64,000 nucleotides of DNA from Mercurialis annua (taxonomy: Eukaryota; Streptophyta; Magnoliopsida; Malpighiales; Euphorbiaceae): the NCBI RefSeq assembly GCF_937616625.2, contig NC_065570.1:17742001-17806000 (forward strand), given 5' to 3'. The translations under genes and the position numbers were made by a program. Under the pieces are notes generated by a model that was given only the letters and a program-made list of their open reading frames with translations, had not been told where the DNA came from and searched no databases. This document shows positions 22,066 through 33,873 of this stretch, one piece after another; position 1 is the stretch's first letter, and every line of letters starts with the position of its first letter.

Positions 22066-24057
22066 TGTTAGTAGTATGTGCCTTAGGCCCATTTGATCAT
22101 GTATATTTATAGAATTAATCCCAATGGCAAAGATATATATGTTCTATTTGAATTAAGTGTCTCATCAACTAAGTGTTCATTTATTACGTATTGTCCTTAT
22201 CACATTGTGATAGAATCTATTCTTAAGGTGTTAAGAATATGAGTGACATATTCTATTATACAAGTGATCTAAATAACCGTTCACGATCGATTGGATCCTA
22301 CGAATAAGGGCATCACATTATCCTGGAAAGATCGTCACCTCTGTTTATTCTCCTAATTAGTAAAGAGTTACTAATTATAGGAACTAGTGGGTCTCATACT
22401 ACTTGATGGGGATCAGAATAAACATGTGGACACTCAAGGTGTTTAGTGAGTCGAACAAGTGACGCTAGATGACTTATACATGGTAATTCATCAAAGTCAA
22501 TTTAATGTCATCTAGTTCATAATTGTACATATGTCCTTTAACTTGCGGTGACACTATCTTGTATATAGGTGATTAGAGTTTGATACTCCTTAACCCTAGA
22601 TCTTTCATGAGCTAGGGCAACGGGATGTGTTGGCTCTAATTAGTTGTATATGGAGATAGGGGTTTAACCTAGAAAGGATTCATCACTCTGGATGAACGGA
22701 GACAATATTCTATGCTATCTCGAATTGTTCTTGATGGATGATAAAACCTGCGCAGGTGTATATGACTTACATAGAAAGTTGTTTCTAGTAGAAGTCATAT
22801 TTATCAAGAATTAGAACTGAGAGATGAGGTCATATAATCAAGACAAATAGTGTTTGACTTAACTGTGACATTAGTCGAGATTGGAATCTTAGATGAAGGG
22901 AATTTTGAGTGTACGGTAATTATGAACATTGGTTCATTAAGAATGCATTGAAACATTCATCTCTATTTGGGGGTCGTGATATGTTGCTAGACGTCAATCC
23001 CGATCTACGAGAATTAATAATTAAATGGGATTTAATTATTTAATATAAGAAAGGCGTTTCTTATGACTCTCGTTGCCATATAGATGTGAACCTAGTTAGT
23101 CACACACAATAGAGTGTGCAACCGATTGAGTTTACGAAAGATCAATTTCATATGGATACTAGCATATCTCGAAAATTAATCTAAGATGAAAAACAAGTAC
23201 AAATTGGGGACTAATTTATAAGAGTTATAAATTAGTAGGAACCTAATTGTACTATGTCCAAGTTAATTAGGGACTAATTTATAAGAGTTATAAATTAGTA
23301 GAAACCTAATTATATTTTAACCAAGTTTTATGATTAAAAGGCTTAAGTGATTAATTAGAGTAATTAATGATACTTAAATCATTAATCATAAGCTAATGGA
23401 ATGATGATGTCATGGTGATGATGTAATGAGATAAGCTTATGTCATATATGTGATGTCATATGATGGCATCACCTATATGATGTCACCTATGTGATGTCAC
23501 CACATGAAAGGTGTCATGTGGTGGCAACACCTTTGCTTGGTGTGTGACACCTAGCATGCAAGGTGTTGCATTCTTAAGACATGCTCTAGCCTATAAATAG
23601 AGCATGTCTTTGCTCATTTGAAGACACCACACAACACATATCTCACTACAAAGTTGTAGAGAGAGAAAGCACTTGAAGGATTTCAAGTAGTCATCAATCA
23701 CGGGAAAAACTTGGCGACGTTTTTCATACATCCGAGTAAGGTCGTAATCGCGGCGAGAGTTTGAGCTTAGGGCTGCTCGGCAAGAGGAACTCTTGCAGGA
23801 TAATTTCAAGGCGAGGATTCAATCGGACGCATACTCGTGTGGATGAGCTTGAGGTCACCGTACTTTTAGGACTACAAGAATCGTTGGAGAATCGACATAG
23901 GTATTCTTCTTTCGATTCCTAGATGCGTGCTTTAATTACTAAATGATACGACGATCCATTTGTTGTTGATATAATTAACTTCAGGATTCAGATTATTGGA
24001 ATTTCGATTTTGAATTGAAATATAGGATCCGGACCCGCGCCTCCCGCTGCGTCAACA
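22066..24057 (+). repeat. Copia-1 3' LTR
   Basis: TGTTAGTAGTATGTGCC to GCGTCAACA, 1992 bp, nearly collinear with the 5' LTR by eye. The main length difference is the 50-bp duplication missing here. The terminal CACCAACA of the 5' LTR reads CGTCAACA here. TATA box at 23592-23599. Confidence 0.94.
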
Positions 24058-26230
24058 CTTTGATGGAGTACATATTAGATAAACCCAAGTTTTTACGGAA
24101 GTTAACATTCTGATATTATTATTTATTAGTAATATGTTATCTACATACAAGATCACAAAGGTGAGTCTGATCCCACTAAACTTTTTGTAAACATTGGTTT
24201 TATCATAGTTTTTAATAAATTCGTAACTCCTTACGGATGTATCAAGACGACGAATCGCGAAGCTTTCTTTCCATCCAATATGGATCATTTTAGCTTACAC
24301 GCCTCAGAACCTTCTTCGGATCCAAAATCCTCGGCTTGTTCCATATAGATATACTCCTTAATTTAGCTATTAAGGAATGTGGTTCTTACATCAACATGTC
24401 CAACCATATAATCTACATATGTAGCTATGGCATGAAGAATCCGGATGGACTTATGCATGGCTACCACCGAGAAAGTGTATTCACAATACAACTTCTTGCC
24501 TCTAGCAAAACTCTTTTGCAACAAGCCTAGCTTTAAAGGTCTCCACCTTTCCATTAGTACCGATTTTTCACATGAAGATCCATTTAATCCTTATTGCTAT
24601 AATACCTTTAGATGGATCGACTAGCTCCTAAAATTTGGTTACTACAAATGAAATCCATTTAAGATTTTATTGCTTCAAACCATTTTTTAAGAATCTATAT
24701 CATATATAGCTTCTAAATAAGTAGAGGGATTAACACTTGATCTTTTTCTCCATGACTAAACAACTCTTGTTTATCATGCGGGAAAACCATATCTCTCCGA
24801 TGGACGAGATACTCTATCTACTTGATCTTCGAGATGTTAATGTAGATTCTTTTACTAATTCCGGATTTTAGTGGGTTTGATCAATCTTCATTGATTCATT
24901 CTTTTGTTGGTAACTAGATGACTCCTCATCTAATTCTATATTCCTTTCTTAATCTCCCTCTTGAATAAACACTTTATCAAGTAATACTACCACCAATAAA
25001 CAACGATTATTTGTTCGGTTAGAATATAGAAATAACATCCTAAACTGTCTTAAGAATATCCAACATAACCTTTCCATGATTGATTTTGATTCCAAATTTA
25101 TCGGATATCAGTTTCCTGATATCTTCCGAACAAATCTTAACTTCCTTAAGACTTGATTCTATACCTTATCTCATAAGGTATCTATGGAGCGAATTTAGTT
25201 GGAATTCATTTTAGAATTTTATTTGCGGTAAGAAGTGCATGACTCCATAACGAGATGGATAGATCAGTATATAGCCCATTATTATCATATCATGTCCCAC
25301 ATTGTACGATATCTCCTTCTTGACAGACACACCATTCAACCATGGTGTTCTCAAGGAGTAAGTTGAAAAATAATACCACATTCCTTTTAGGAACGTACCA
25401 AATTATGTACTCAAGTATTCTTCCCTTTTCGATCACATCGTAAAGTTTTAATACTTTTTCCAATTTGGTTTTCTACTTCATTCTAGAAGTCATTTGAACA
25501 TTTCAAAATTACATGTTTGTTCTTCATAAGACAAACTTAACTATATCGTGATAAATCATCGATGTAGAAAATGAAGTATAAGTATCTACCTTGGTCCGTT
25601 TCTATAAACATACTATATACATCACTATGTATGATCTCTTAAACGGCCTTGGCTCTACCACTTTGTACCACAAAGAATGATCATGTCATTTTTCCTTTAA
25701 GATATGACTCATAAGTCGGAAGCGATGAAAAATCTTGATTGCTCAAGATTCCCATCCTATCTAACTTGTTATGCCTATCTTTTGCAATATGCCCTAATCA
25801 TAAGTACCAAAGTTGTTTAAAAGTTTGATAACTTATTTTATTAATTTTCAAAACATCTTTTGCATAAACATCATTAACTAAATAATAAAGACCATTTTGT
25901 ACATGTCCACACCCAACTCCATAGTATCAAACATAATGCTACAAACATCCTTTGTAAATAGAAAATCAACTACCAAATTTGTCATACAAATTCGGACATG
26001 ATATTCCTATATATATTGGGTAAGTACAAAAATCTTGTTTAAGTACAACTTATGTTTATTTAAGAAAATAGAAGTTGATCCTATAGCTCTTGTCGCAACG
26101 CTTGCGTCATTCCCGAGATTTAAGATTACTTCATCTTTTTCCTTTCTTTCTCACTTTTACTAAATCCGTAAAAGATAAACAAATGTGAGGACGAGCATCG
26201 GTATTCAATACCTAGGCTTTTAAATGAGCA
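24058..26230 (-). pseudogene. Copia-2 pol, main part: RT, integrase, protease remnants
   Basis: Reverse-strand counterpart of Copia-1 19010-21162. RT segments lie at 24052-24554: LYVDN where YVDD is usual, and an ARGKKLYCEYTF-like segment. Integrase core remnants span about 25180-25800, and a protease-like remnant lies near 26190-26220. Stops and shifts throughout. The piece begins at the target copy CTTTG (24058-24062) left by Copia-1. Confidence 0.82.
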
Positions 26231-27660
26231 ATTGGCATTGGAACATGAGATAGACACATTCTTGATGGAATTATCGTTCCTCCCGTCATTGCCCTTTAAG
26301 TATTCACAATACTTAAAGCAATTTCCATTTCAATGTCTTTCGGTTTGACAAAAGAAACACTTTCTTTTATTGATTGAAGCGCCTTTCAAATATTCCAAAT
26401 ATTTCCGACAATGACTTATATTGTCCAACATCTTAACAAATGAAAATATTTTTCTTTGTTAACCAATGTGCATTTCTTTTTCGCAATAGCCTTGGAGGCA
26501 TCTAAATATCTTAATCAAACAAAAATGATTTTAAACCACTAGCCGATTACTATCGTGAATGTCACTTTAAAGGATTCTATTTAATCTTATTATCCATTAG
26601 ACAGCAAAGATCTCTAATTAGTATTCGTGTTATTTTTTATATTTAACTATAATGATATGGTCTTTATCAAAATGGCCTCCCAATATGTTTTTCGAATCCT
26701 ACACTTCTAAAATAGGACGTGAATCTTTGTTGGAAAAGATTTCAAGCGGGTGATTGAATTCTTATAGTCATTGTTCTTTCCCTTAGGTACGCCTAATTTC
26801 CGTTGTTGGGATCACGATGTACTACAAGTGAACAACACTTGGTCATCATATCTCATATGAGGTACAATCATTTCTAGCTCCTAATGTATTCACCCTCATA
26901 TACCCATTGTCGTTATTCGGTTTCAGCATTAGTTAAGTTTAACCAGTTGAATCAACTAAGATGTATCAATTTGAATAATACACGACTCAGGTACGCCTAA
27001 TTGCCGTTATTCCCGTGTACTATATCGATACACCCGTAATATCATGCTTAACAATAAACTCAACAACAGCCTCTTGACGATATCATCTCACCCCTATGTA
27101 TCCATAGCTGACAAGATGATAACTCAAAGCGTGTTAGTTTATTGCTCCAATGGAGAGCCATTGATAAATCAATTTAATGATTAATCAATATAAACTTAAT
27201 CTTTTAAATTTTAGGAAGATTTCTTAGGGTTTTAAGTTATTCCGGTCTCACTAAGAACACAACACATTTTAAGGCTAAAATGAATCATGCAATCACACAT
27301 GTATGATCATGGACTTTCTAGGTCTCATTCTTTAGCCATAAAAGATTGAGCAAACTATTACTTGCTCCACATGTTTTGTTGATGACAATATAATGCACAA
27401 GCAAGTCACGTATTGTGTTAAATAATCACATTAGAAAAATTTCAAGGATAGATTGGAGGGTAACGAGCGGACCACTTATGTACTAATCTCATAGACAGAA
27501 TTTAATAAAATGAAATTAATGTCACAATAGCGTTTGCTCGTTTTTGCAAACAAGACCTAAGCCCTCGAAATTATAAATTACATGCCCAATAATGATTGCT
27601 AAGTCCATGATTATCAATACATGCATTCAATCGTAAAGCTTTAATACTCGATGATACGGT
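26231..27660 (-). other. Copia-2 leader and gag region, no readable gag
   Basis: It aligns by eye, inverted, with Copia-1 17199-19000 but lacks the A-rich 81-bp-period segment. No open frame is recognisable as gag. Confidence 0.6.
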
Positions 27661-27673
27661 GGCTCTGATACCA
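27661..27673 (-). other. Primer-binding site of Copia-2
   Basis: The + strand shows GGCTCTGATACCA, the reverse complement of TGGTATCAGAGCC, one base from the LTR start at 27675. It is the initiator tRNA-Met type, as in Copia-1. Confidence 0.95.
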
Positions 27674-28129
27674 CTGTTGGTGCAGCGGGACGTGAGGGTC
27701 CGAACCGTATATTTCAATTCAAAATCGGAATTCCAACAATTCAGATCCAGAAATTGATCATATCAATAACAAATAGATCATCGTATCATCTAGTAATTAA
27801 AGCACGCATCTAGAAACCGTAAGAAGAATACCTATGTCGATTCTCCAACGATTCGTGTAGTCCGATAGTACGGCGACCTCAAGCTCGTCCACACGAGTAT
27901 ACGTCCAATTGAATCCTCACCTTGAAGTAATCTGCAAGAGTTCCTCTTGCCGAGCAACCCTAAGCTCAAACTCTCGCCTCAATTACGTCTTTGCTGGGAT
28001 GTATGAAAAACTTTCTCCAAACTTTTCTGTGATTGATGACTACTTGAACTCTTTCAAATATGCTCTCTTAAGTGTGGTGTGTGTAGAATGAGCAAAGACA
28101 ACCTCTATTTATAGGGTAGAGCTTTGCTT

Positions 28130-28325
28130 AAGAATGCAACACGTCACATGCTAGGTGTCACACACCAAGCAAAGGTGTGGCCTCCATTCGACACCTCACA
28201 TGCTAGGTGTCACACACCAAGCAGAGGTGTTGCCACCATCTAACACATCACATGCTAGGTGTCACACATCAAGCATAGGTGTTGCCACCTTCTGACACGT
28301 CGGATGCTAGGTGTCACACACAGAG
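28130..28325. repeat. Four-copy 52-bp tandem repeat in Copia-2 LTR
   Basis: Each unit contains CATGCTAGGTGTCACACA and AGGTGTTGCCACC. The same array is at about 10566-10765 in the other LTR. Copia-1 and the solo LTR have about one unit. Internal pairing of GGTGTCA with TGACACC gives each unit short hairpin potential. Confidence 0.85.
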
Positions 28326-28476
28326 ACATACATGACATCATCACATGACATCATCACGTGCCATCATCGTGACATCATCGTAATATCAACACATGACATC
28401 ATCGTGAAATCATCACATGACATCATCGTGAAATCATCATATGACATCATCACATTAACTTGGATAATATACAATT

Positions 28477-29772
28477 GAGTGAAGGTTCAATTTACCCCTT
28501 GAACTTGGCACGAAGTATCAAATAAGTCCAACTTCGCAAAACTGGATCAATTTACCCCACAACTATGCAAAACCGGATCGGTTTCACCCTTTTGACCAAA
28601 AAAGAGAGTGGAATAGCAAAATTTTAAAAATTAACCCTAATTAACTCTAATTAATCTTAATTAAAACACTAATTAATCTCTTTTAATTTAAAATCTAATT
28701 AACATAAAATTGAGGGCTTTTTCTATCTTTTTCCCTAATTAAGTCTAATTACTCTCATAATTAACCTAATTATTCCTAATTCACAACTAACTCTAATTAA
28801 TTAATCCTAATCTTCTTCTTCTACCTACAACCTCCGGCTACCACCAACGCCGACCGAAAACTCCGGCTACTCTACCACCGACGACTGACCGAAGTGGGTC
28901 TGTTCTTCAAACAAAACAAGAACTAAACCACAAAAGAAGAACAAAATCAAATCTAAGAAAAAATCAACAATTCACAGGAAATTATTCAATAATTCACAAA
29001 AATCAAAACAATCAACCCTAATCAGCAATTTCTTTTATCTCTATTTGTCTTCGCATTGCAGTTGTGGCGGAGGAGATGAAGAAAAGGTATCGCTGCCGGA
29101 AGACTACCTGCTACTGCTGCTTTTGGATGGACCAACTGCTTCTGTTGGAGGAGGACGACCGATTGCTGCTGGATGCTGATAAGTTCTTCAACGCCTGTTT
29201 TTCATCGCTGTTCGTTGCCGATGGGGGATGAGATGGTGTCGATGGCTGCTGCTTGTGAGGGAGTGGGCGATTGCTACTAATGACGAGGGAGTTGGCGACG
29301 GATGCTGCTTGTGCGAGAGTTGGCGATAATGCCTGCTGTTGGTGATAGAGTAGCGGAGGCTGCTGCTGGTGGGGGAGGTGGCGGCGGAGTGAAATGGAAG
29401 AGAGAAAAGAAATGTAGAAATTAGGGTTTTTCATATGAATTGAGTTTAAGTTAATTAATAAGAAAGATTAAAATAGATTTCTTACCTTTTATTTAAAACT
29501 AATTTGATTTGTGAAGTTTTAAAATATAATAGATATTTTTGAAGTTTAAAAATAATTTGATGTCAATTTGAGAAATAAAATAAAAATAAGGGATTACTTT
29601 AAACTTTTTACCATTGAAAATCGGAGAGTGTGTTCACTCTCGTAGGTGAGAGTGGGGAAAGGGGTATTTGATAAGTTTTTGCATAGTTTTGGGGAAATAT
29701 TATCTACTTTAACGAGGTTGGGCTTATTTGATATTTCGTGCCAAATTCAGGGGGGTTTTCGATCCTTTACTC
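28477..29772. mobile_element. Non-autonomous Mutator-like element in Copia-2 5' LTR
   Basis: 1296 bp. The ends are imperfect terminal inverted repeats: GAGTGAAGGTTCAA on the left, and the reverse complement of the right end GAGTAAAGGATCGA. Similarity continues inward through CGAAATATCAAATAAG and the ACTATGCAAAA segment. It is flanked by perfect 10-bp copies ATATACAATT (28467-28476, 29773-29782), which fits the 9-11 bp duplications of Mutator-like elements. The homologous LTR at about 13055-13090 is the empty site. I see no transposase. Confidence 0.85.
29111..29434 (-). CDS. Small Gln/Ser/Pro-rich open frame inside the Mutator-like element
   Basis: A 107-codon reverse-strand frame starting at ATG. 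It is rich in Gln, Ser and Pro, and coded by a GC-rich island in otherwise AT-rich DNA. I recognise no domain. It could be a captured fragment of a host gene, as happens in Pack-type Mutator elements, or simply a CTG/TGG-repeat-driven open frame. I favour the second unless a host match is found. Confidence 0.25.
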   Translation of the reverse strand: MKNPNFYISFLSSISLRRHLPHQQQPPLLYHQQQALSPTLAQAASVANSLVISSNRPLPHKQQPSTPSHPPSATNSDEKQALKNLSASSSNRSSSSNRSSWSIQKQQ

Positions 29773-30946
29773 ATATACAATTAGGTGCCTACTAATTTAT
29801 AACTCTTAAAAATTAGTCCCTAATTTATACTAGTTTTTTGATCTTAGATTAATTTCCGAGATATGCTAGTATCTATATGAAATCGATCTCTCGTAAACTC
29901 AATCGGTTGCACACCTTATTGTGTGTGACTAACTAGGTTCACATCTATATGGCAACGGGAGTCATAAGAAACGCCTTTCTTATATTAAATAATTAAATCC
30001 CATTAATTATTAATTCTCGTAGATCGCGAGTGACGTCTAGCAACATATCACGACCCCCAAATAGATATGAATGTTTCAATGCATTCTTTATGAATTAATG
30101 TTCATAATTACCATACACTCAAAATTCCCTTAATCTAAGATTCCGATCTCTACTAGTGTCACGGTTTAGTCAAACACTGTTTATCTTGATCATATGACCT
30201 CATCTCAGTTCTTATTCTTGATAAATATGAATTCCACTAGAAACAACTTTCTAAGTAAGTCATATAAACCTGCGCAGGTTTTCTCATCTATCAAGAACAA
30301 TTCGAGATAGCATAGAATCTTGTCTCCGTTCATCCAGAGTGATGAATTCTTTCTAGGTTAAACCCTTATTTCCATATACAACTAATTAGAGCCGACACAT
30401 CCCGCGGCCCTAGCTCATGAAAGATCTAGGGTTAAGGAGCATAAAACTCTAATCACCTAGATACAAGATAGTGTCACCGCAAGTCAAAGGACATATGTTC
30501 AATTTTGAACTAGATGACATTAAATTGACTTTGATGAAATACCATGTATAATTCATCTAGCTCACTTGTTCGACTCACTCAAACCCTTTGAGTGTCCACA
30601 TGTTGATTTTGATCCCCATCAAGTAGTATAATTAGTAACTCTTTACTAATCCGGAGAATAAACAGAGGTGACGATCTTTCTGGGATAATGCGATGCCCTT
30701 ATTCGTAGGACCCCATCGATCGTGAACGGTTATTTAGATCACTTGTATTATAAAATCTTTCACTCATATTCTTAACACCTTAAGAAAAGATTCTATCACA
30801 ATGTGATAAGGATAATACGTAATAAATGAACATTTAGTTGATGAGACACTTAGTTCAAATAAAACATATATATCTTTTGCCATTGGGATTAGTTCTACTA
30901 ATATACACGATAAAATGGCGCTAGGGTACATACTACTAACTAGAAC

Positions 30947-33873
30947 AAGGGAGGAAAGAAGGGAGACTAAAGATAAGTCAGGAAGGCCATCGGAGACAGA
31001 TAAAGAAGGATCAAAATTAGGAGGAGCAAAAGGAGTAAGACAAACACCACACACGTTATCAAACTAGTAAGAAACCTACCCGCAACCAATACTCCACATA
31101 GAATTATCCAGAACATCATCAATAATCGAATAAATTCTACGCCAAAGAGCAGAACCACTAGAAAGCAAAGAGGAAGTCGAATGGAAATGAAAAACATAGC
31201 CATATCTATCTCGCATAAAATAAGTCCAAAGAGAATCCAAAGAAATGAAACGCCAGGCCATCTTGGCCAGAAGAGAAACCATCATATCAGGAAGTCTACG
31301 AATATTAAGCCCACCGGCAGAGACAAGTTTACGAATCTTTCTCCAAGAAATCCAATGAAAACGGTCACTATCTCTAGAATTCCAGAGAAAATTAGCCATA
31401 ATTCTCTCTAACTCCTTAAGAATGGACACAGGAAAATGGAGAATAGAAAGAGCATAAATAAGAAGTCTACAAAGGAAAGACCTAAGAAGAGTGAGCTTAC
31501 CTCCCGGAGAGAGGCATTTAGATTTCCAACCCGCAAGTCTAGAACGCATTGAATCCAAAAGCTTGTCAAAATAAGAAATCTTAAGTCTACCTTTAAACAA
31601 AGGAACGCCGAGATAGGTGAAAGGGAAGGAAGCAGAATGAAATCCAGTAGCTAAGTTAATACGGCTGGAATATCTAAGGGATCTCTTCTGACTAGCAATA
31701 AAAAAGGATTTAGAAACATTGATATGTTGGCCAGAGACAGAGCTGTAATCCCTAATAACGCTGCAAAGAGACTAAAGAGAGAGAGTACTACCATTAGTGA
31801 AAATCAACATATCATCAGCAAACATAAGATGACTTACTGAGATAGACGAACGCGGAACATGATAAGGAGAAATCCTAGCTGAGGAAAGAGCATAATTAAT
31901 TTGACGGCTGAGAACATCCTGAACAATGATGAACAAACTGGGGGAAAGAGGATCATCTTGTCTTAAGCCACGAAAGGATTTGAAAAAGACAAAGATATCA
32001 CCATTAAGAGAAATAGAATACCAGATATTACAAAGAGAACGATAAATGAGGTCCACAAAAAAATTAGAAAAGCCATGTCTCCTAAGGGCTCAAATCAAAA
32101 AAATCCAACTAACTCTATCATAGGTCTTAGACATATCGAGCTTAAGAAGGATATTACCACCAACAACAGTTTGTCCATATAATGAATTAACTCATGGGCT
32201 AAAGCAATATTATCTTGAATAGCTCTACCTCTGATAAAACCAGATTGCTCAGGGCTAATGATAGTAGGCAGAATATCAGCAAATCTAGAATTAAGAATGC
32301 TAGAAATAATCTTATGAAAAAAAGAGCAAAGACTCATAGGGCGTATATTAGAGAAGCTGGAAGGATTACTAACCTTAGGAATGAGGACAATGACGGTAGT
32401 AGAGAAACACTTAGGAATTGAAGCATTAAGGAAGAAATCTCGAGTTGCGGCCACACAATCATCCTTAATGATGTCCCAACAACTAATATAGAAGTGATTA
32501 GTGAAGCCATCATTGCCAGGAGCACTATCAGCATTAAGATGCTTGATAGCCCTCAAAATCTCCATATCATCAGGAATAGAAGATAAAACATCATTATTAA
32601 CATCGGTGATAGGAGGAGTGATGATTGAAATAAAATCAGAGGGATCTTGAAAACCTTGACTAGAGAAAAGGTCAGAGAAGAAATCAATAGCAGAAGACTG
32701 AATAATATTTTTATCTGAAGAAAGCGTACATGAAGGAAGCTTTAACTGAAAGGCAGGTTTAGAGTACCCTTGGCGAATGCAGGCATAAAAGAAAGAAGTG
32801 TTTTTATCTTCCTCCTTAAGCTACTTAATCTGAGCTTTCTCACTAAGTAAGGAGTCCTCACGAGAGATAGCAAGATTAAGCTCAGATTTAACATCAAGTA
32901 ACAAAGAGGCCGTGTGAGCAGACCAATGCTGGATAAGGGAATCCTCAATATCACAAACTAACTTGCTAGCAGTTGCTCTAGCAGAATGCACATTACCAAA
33001 AGTATTCCAATTCCAATCAGTTGGGGCTCTAGCAAGAGACTTTAACTTAGTATAGAAAGACTTCATAGGGCTGAAATCAGAAGAAGAAACAGACCAATTA
33101 TCTCTAACAAAGGAAAGAAATTCAGGATGAGAAAGCCACATCTTACTAAAATAGAAAGGCTTAGAGGATCTGTGAAAAAGCTTCACAGTTATATGAAGCG
33201 GATAATGATCACTAAGAGAGAACTGAAGATGGTTGACCTAAATAATAGGAAGCATAGTATGTAAGTTATCATTAAACATAACTCTATCTAGGCGAGCCCA
33301 AGTTGGTTTACTATGATTGAAGTTGTTACACCAAGTGAATTTAGACCCAGTAAAACCTAAATCAATAAAACCACAAGAAGCAATAAAATCCACAAAATCT
33401 TTAACAGCATGAGAAATAACACCACGCTTACCTACTTTTTCATCAGAGGAAGCAACAATATTAAAATCACCACCAATAAGATTAGGCATAGAAGCATCAT
33501 AATTAACAAGCATATTAGTCCATAAATCTTTTCTCTGATGCAAATCACAACTAGCATAAACAAAGAAAGCAAAGAATTGAGAACTAGTACCATTCACAAG
33601 GATGATAACCTTGATATATTGTTTATGAATCACAACTGGAGTAATAGAAAGAGAATCTTTCCAAAGAATACAAATGTGATTGTTGATCGAATCCCCATGC
33701 AAGTAATGCTTGAAACCGAGCTTGAAAGTAAGATTTTGAATCTTGGACTGAGAAGCATTAGGCTCTAGAATGACAAGCAGAGAAATCTTCTTATCCTTGA
33801 TCATAGACTTCAAATGGGATATTTTATCGCTCCTACCAATGCCCCTGATATTCCAGATAATGGACTCGATCAT
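30947..33873 (-). pseudogene. LINE-C ORF2 5' part: endonuclease + reverse transcriptase
   Basis: Starts at an ATG overlapping the ORF1 stop (TGATG near 33871-33875). The endonuclease (33873 to about 33200) shows SIIWNIRGIG, an LEPN-type segment, GGDFNIV, WARLDRV and an SDHYP end. It would nick target DNA. RT follows, with APGNDGF near 32510, a GFIRGRAI segment near 32225, RQDDPLSP (usual RQGDP) near 31955, the catalytic FADD box at 31811-31822, and CLSPGGKLTLLRS. Stops at 33238-33240, 32821-32823 and near 31770, and a shift near 32170, break it. Most pieces otherwise share one frame. The frame runs into Copia-2 at 30946 and continues at 10128 and below. Confidence 0.9.

Larger units (their letters stand above)
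15149..24057 (+). mobile_element. Copia-1, full-length Ty1/Copia element inserted in Copia-2
   Basis: 8.9-kb element with two LTRs (15149-17185, 22066-24057), a primer-binding site right after the 5' LTR, a polypurine region before the 3' LTR and a perfect 5-bp target duplication. The pol domain order is protease, integrase, RT, RNase H, the Copia order. All are broken by stops. Orientation is opposite to its host element Copia-2, which is the same family. Confidence 0.95.
10129..30941 (-). mobile_element. Copia-2, reverse-strand Ty1/Copia element inside LINE-C
   Basis: Spans 20.8 kb but is only about 8.4 kb without its three insertions: solo LTR 10773-12927, Copia-1 15149-24057, and Mutator-like 28477-29772. 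The LTRs at 10129-14256 and 27675-30941 share the TGTTGGTGCAGC start on +. The primer-binding site is at 27661-27673 (reverse strand) and polypurine-like sequence follows 14256. The internal pol is in pieces at 24058 to about 26230 and 14257-15143. The right terminal base pair is mutated (CT for CA at 30940-30941). Confidence 0.92.
27675..30941 (-). repeat. Copia-2 5' LTR, interrupted by a Mutator-like element
   Basis: Net length about 1.96 kb without the insertion. It has a TATA box at 28106-28113 (reverse strand), four 52-bp units at 28130-28325 (period 52 from starts 28147, 28199, 28251, 28303), and a TGACATCATC array at about 28334-28456. The outer end is ACTAACT where ACTAACA is expected. 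Confidence 0.9.

Noticed and set aside
28130..28460. Regular repeats suggestive of a CRISPR-like array
   Set aside because: The units are contiguous tandem repeats in a plant LTR with no unique spacers and no cas genes.
10129..30941. Annotating 10129-30941 as several independent Copia insertions side by side
   Set aside because: Target duplications, orientation, primer sites and homologous empty sites fit one nested series better.
31181..31411. Plus-strand frames within 31181-34505
   Set aside because: All are antisense to LINE-C ORF1/ORF2 and match no family.
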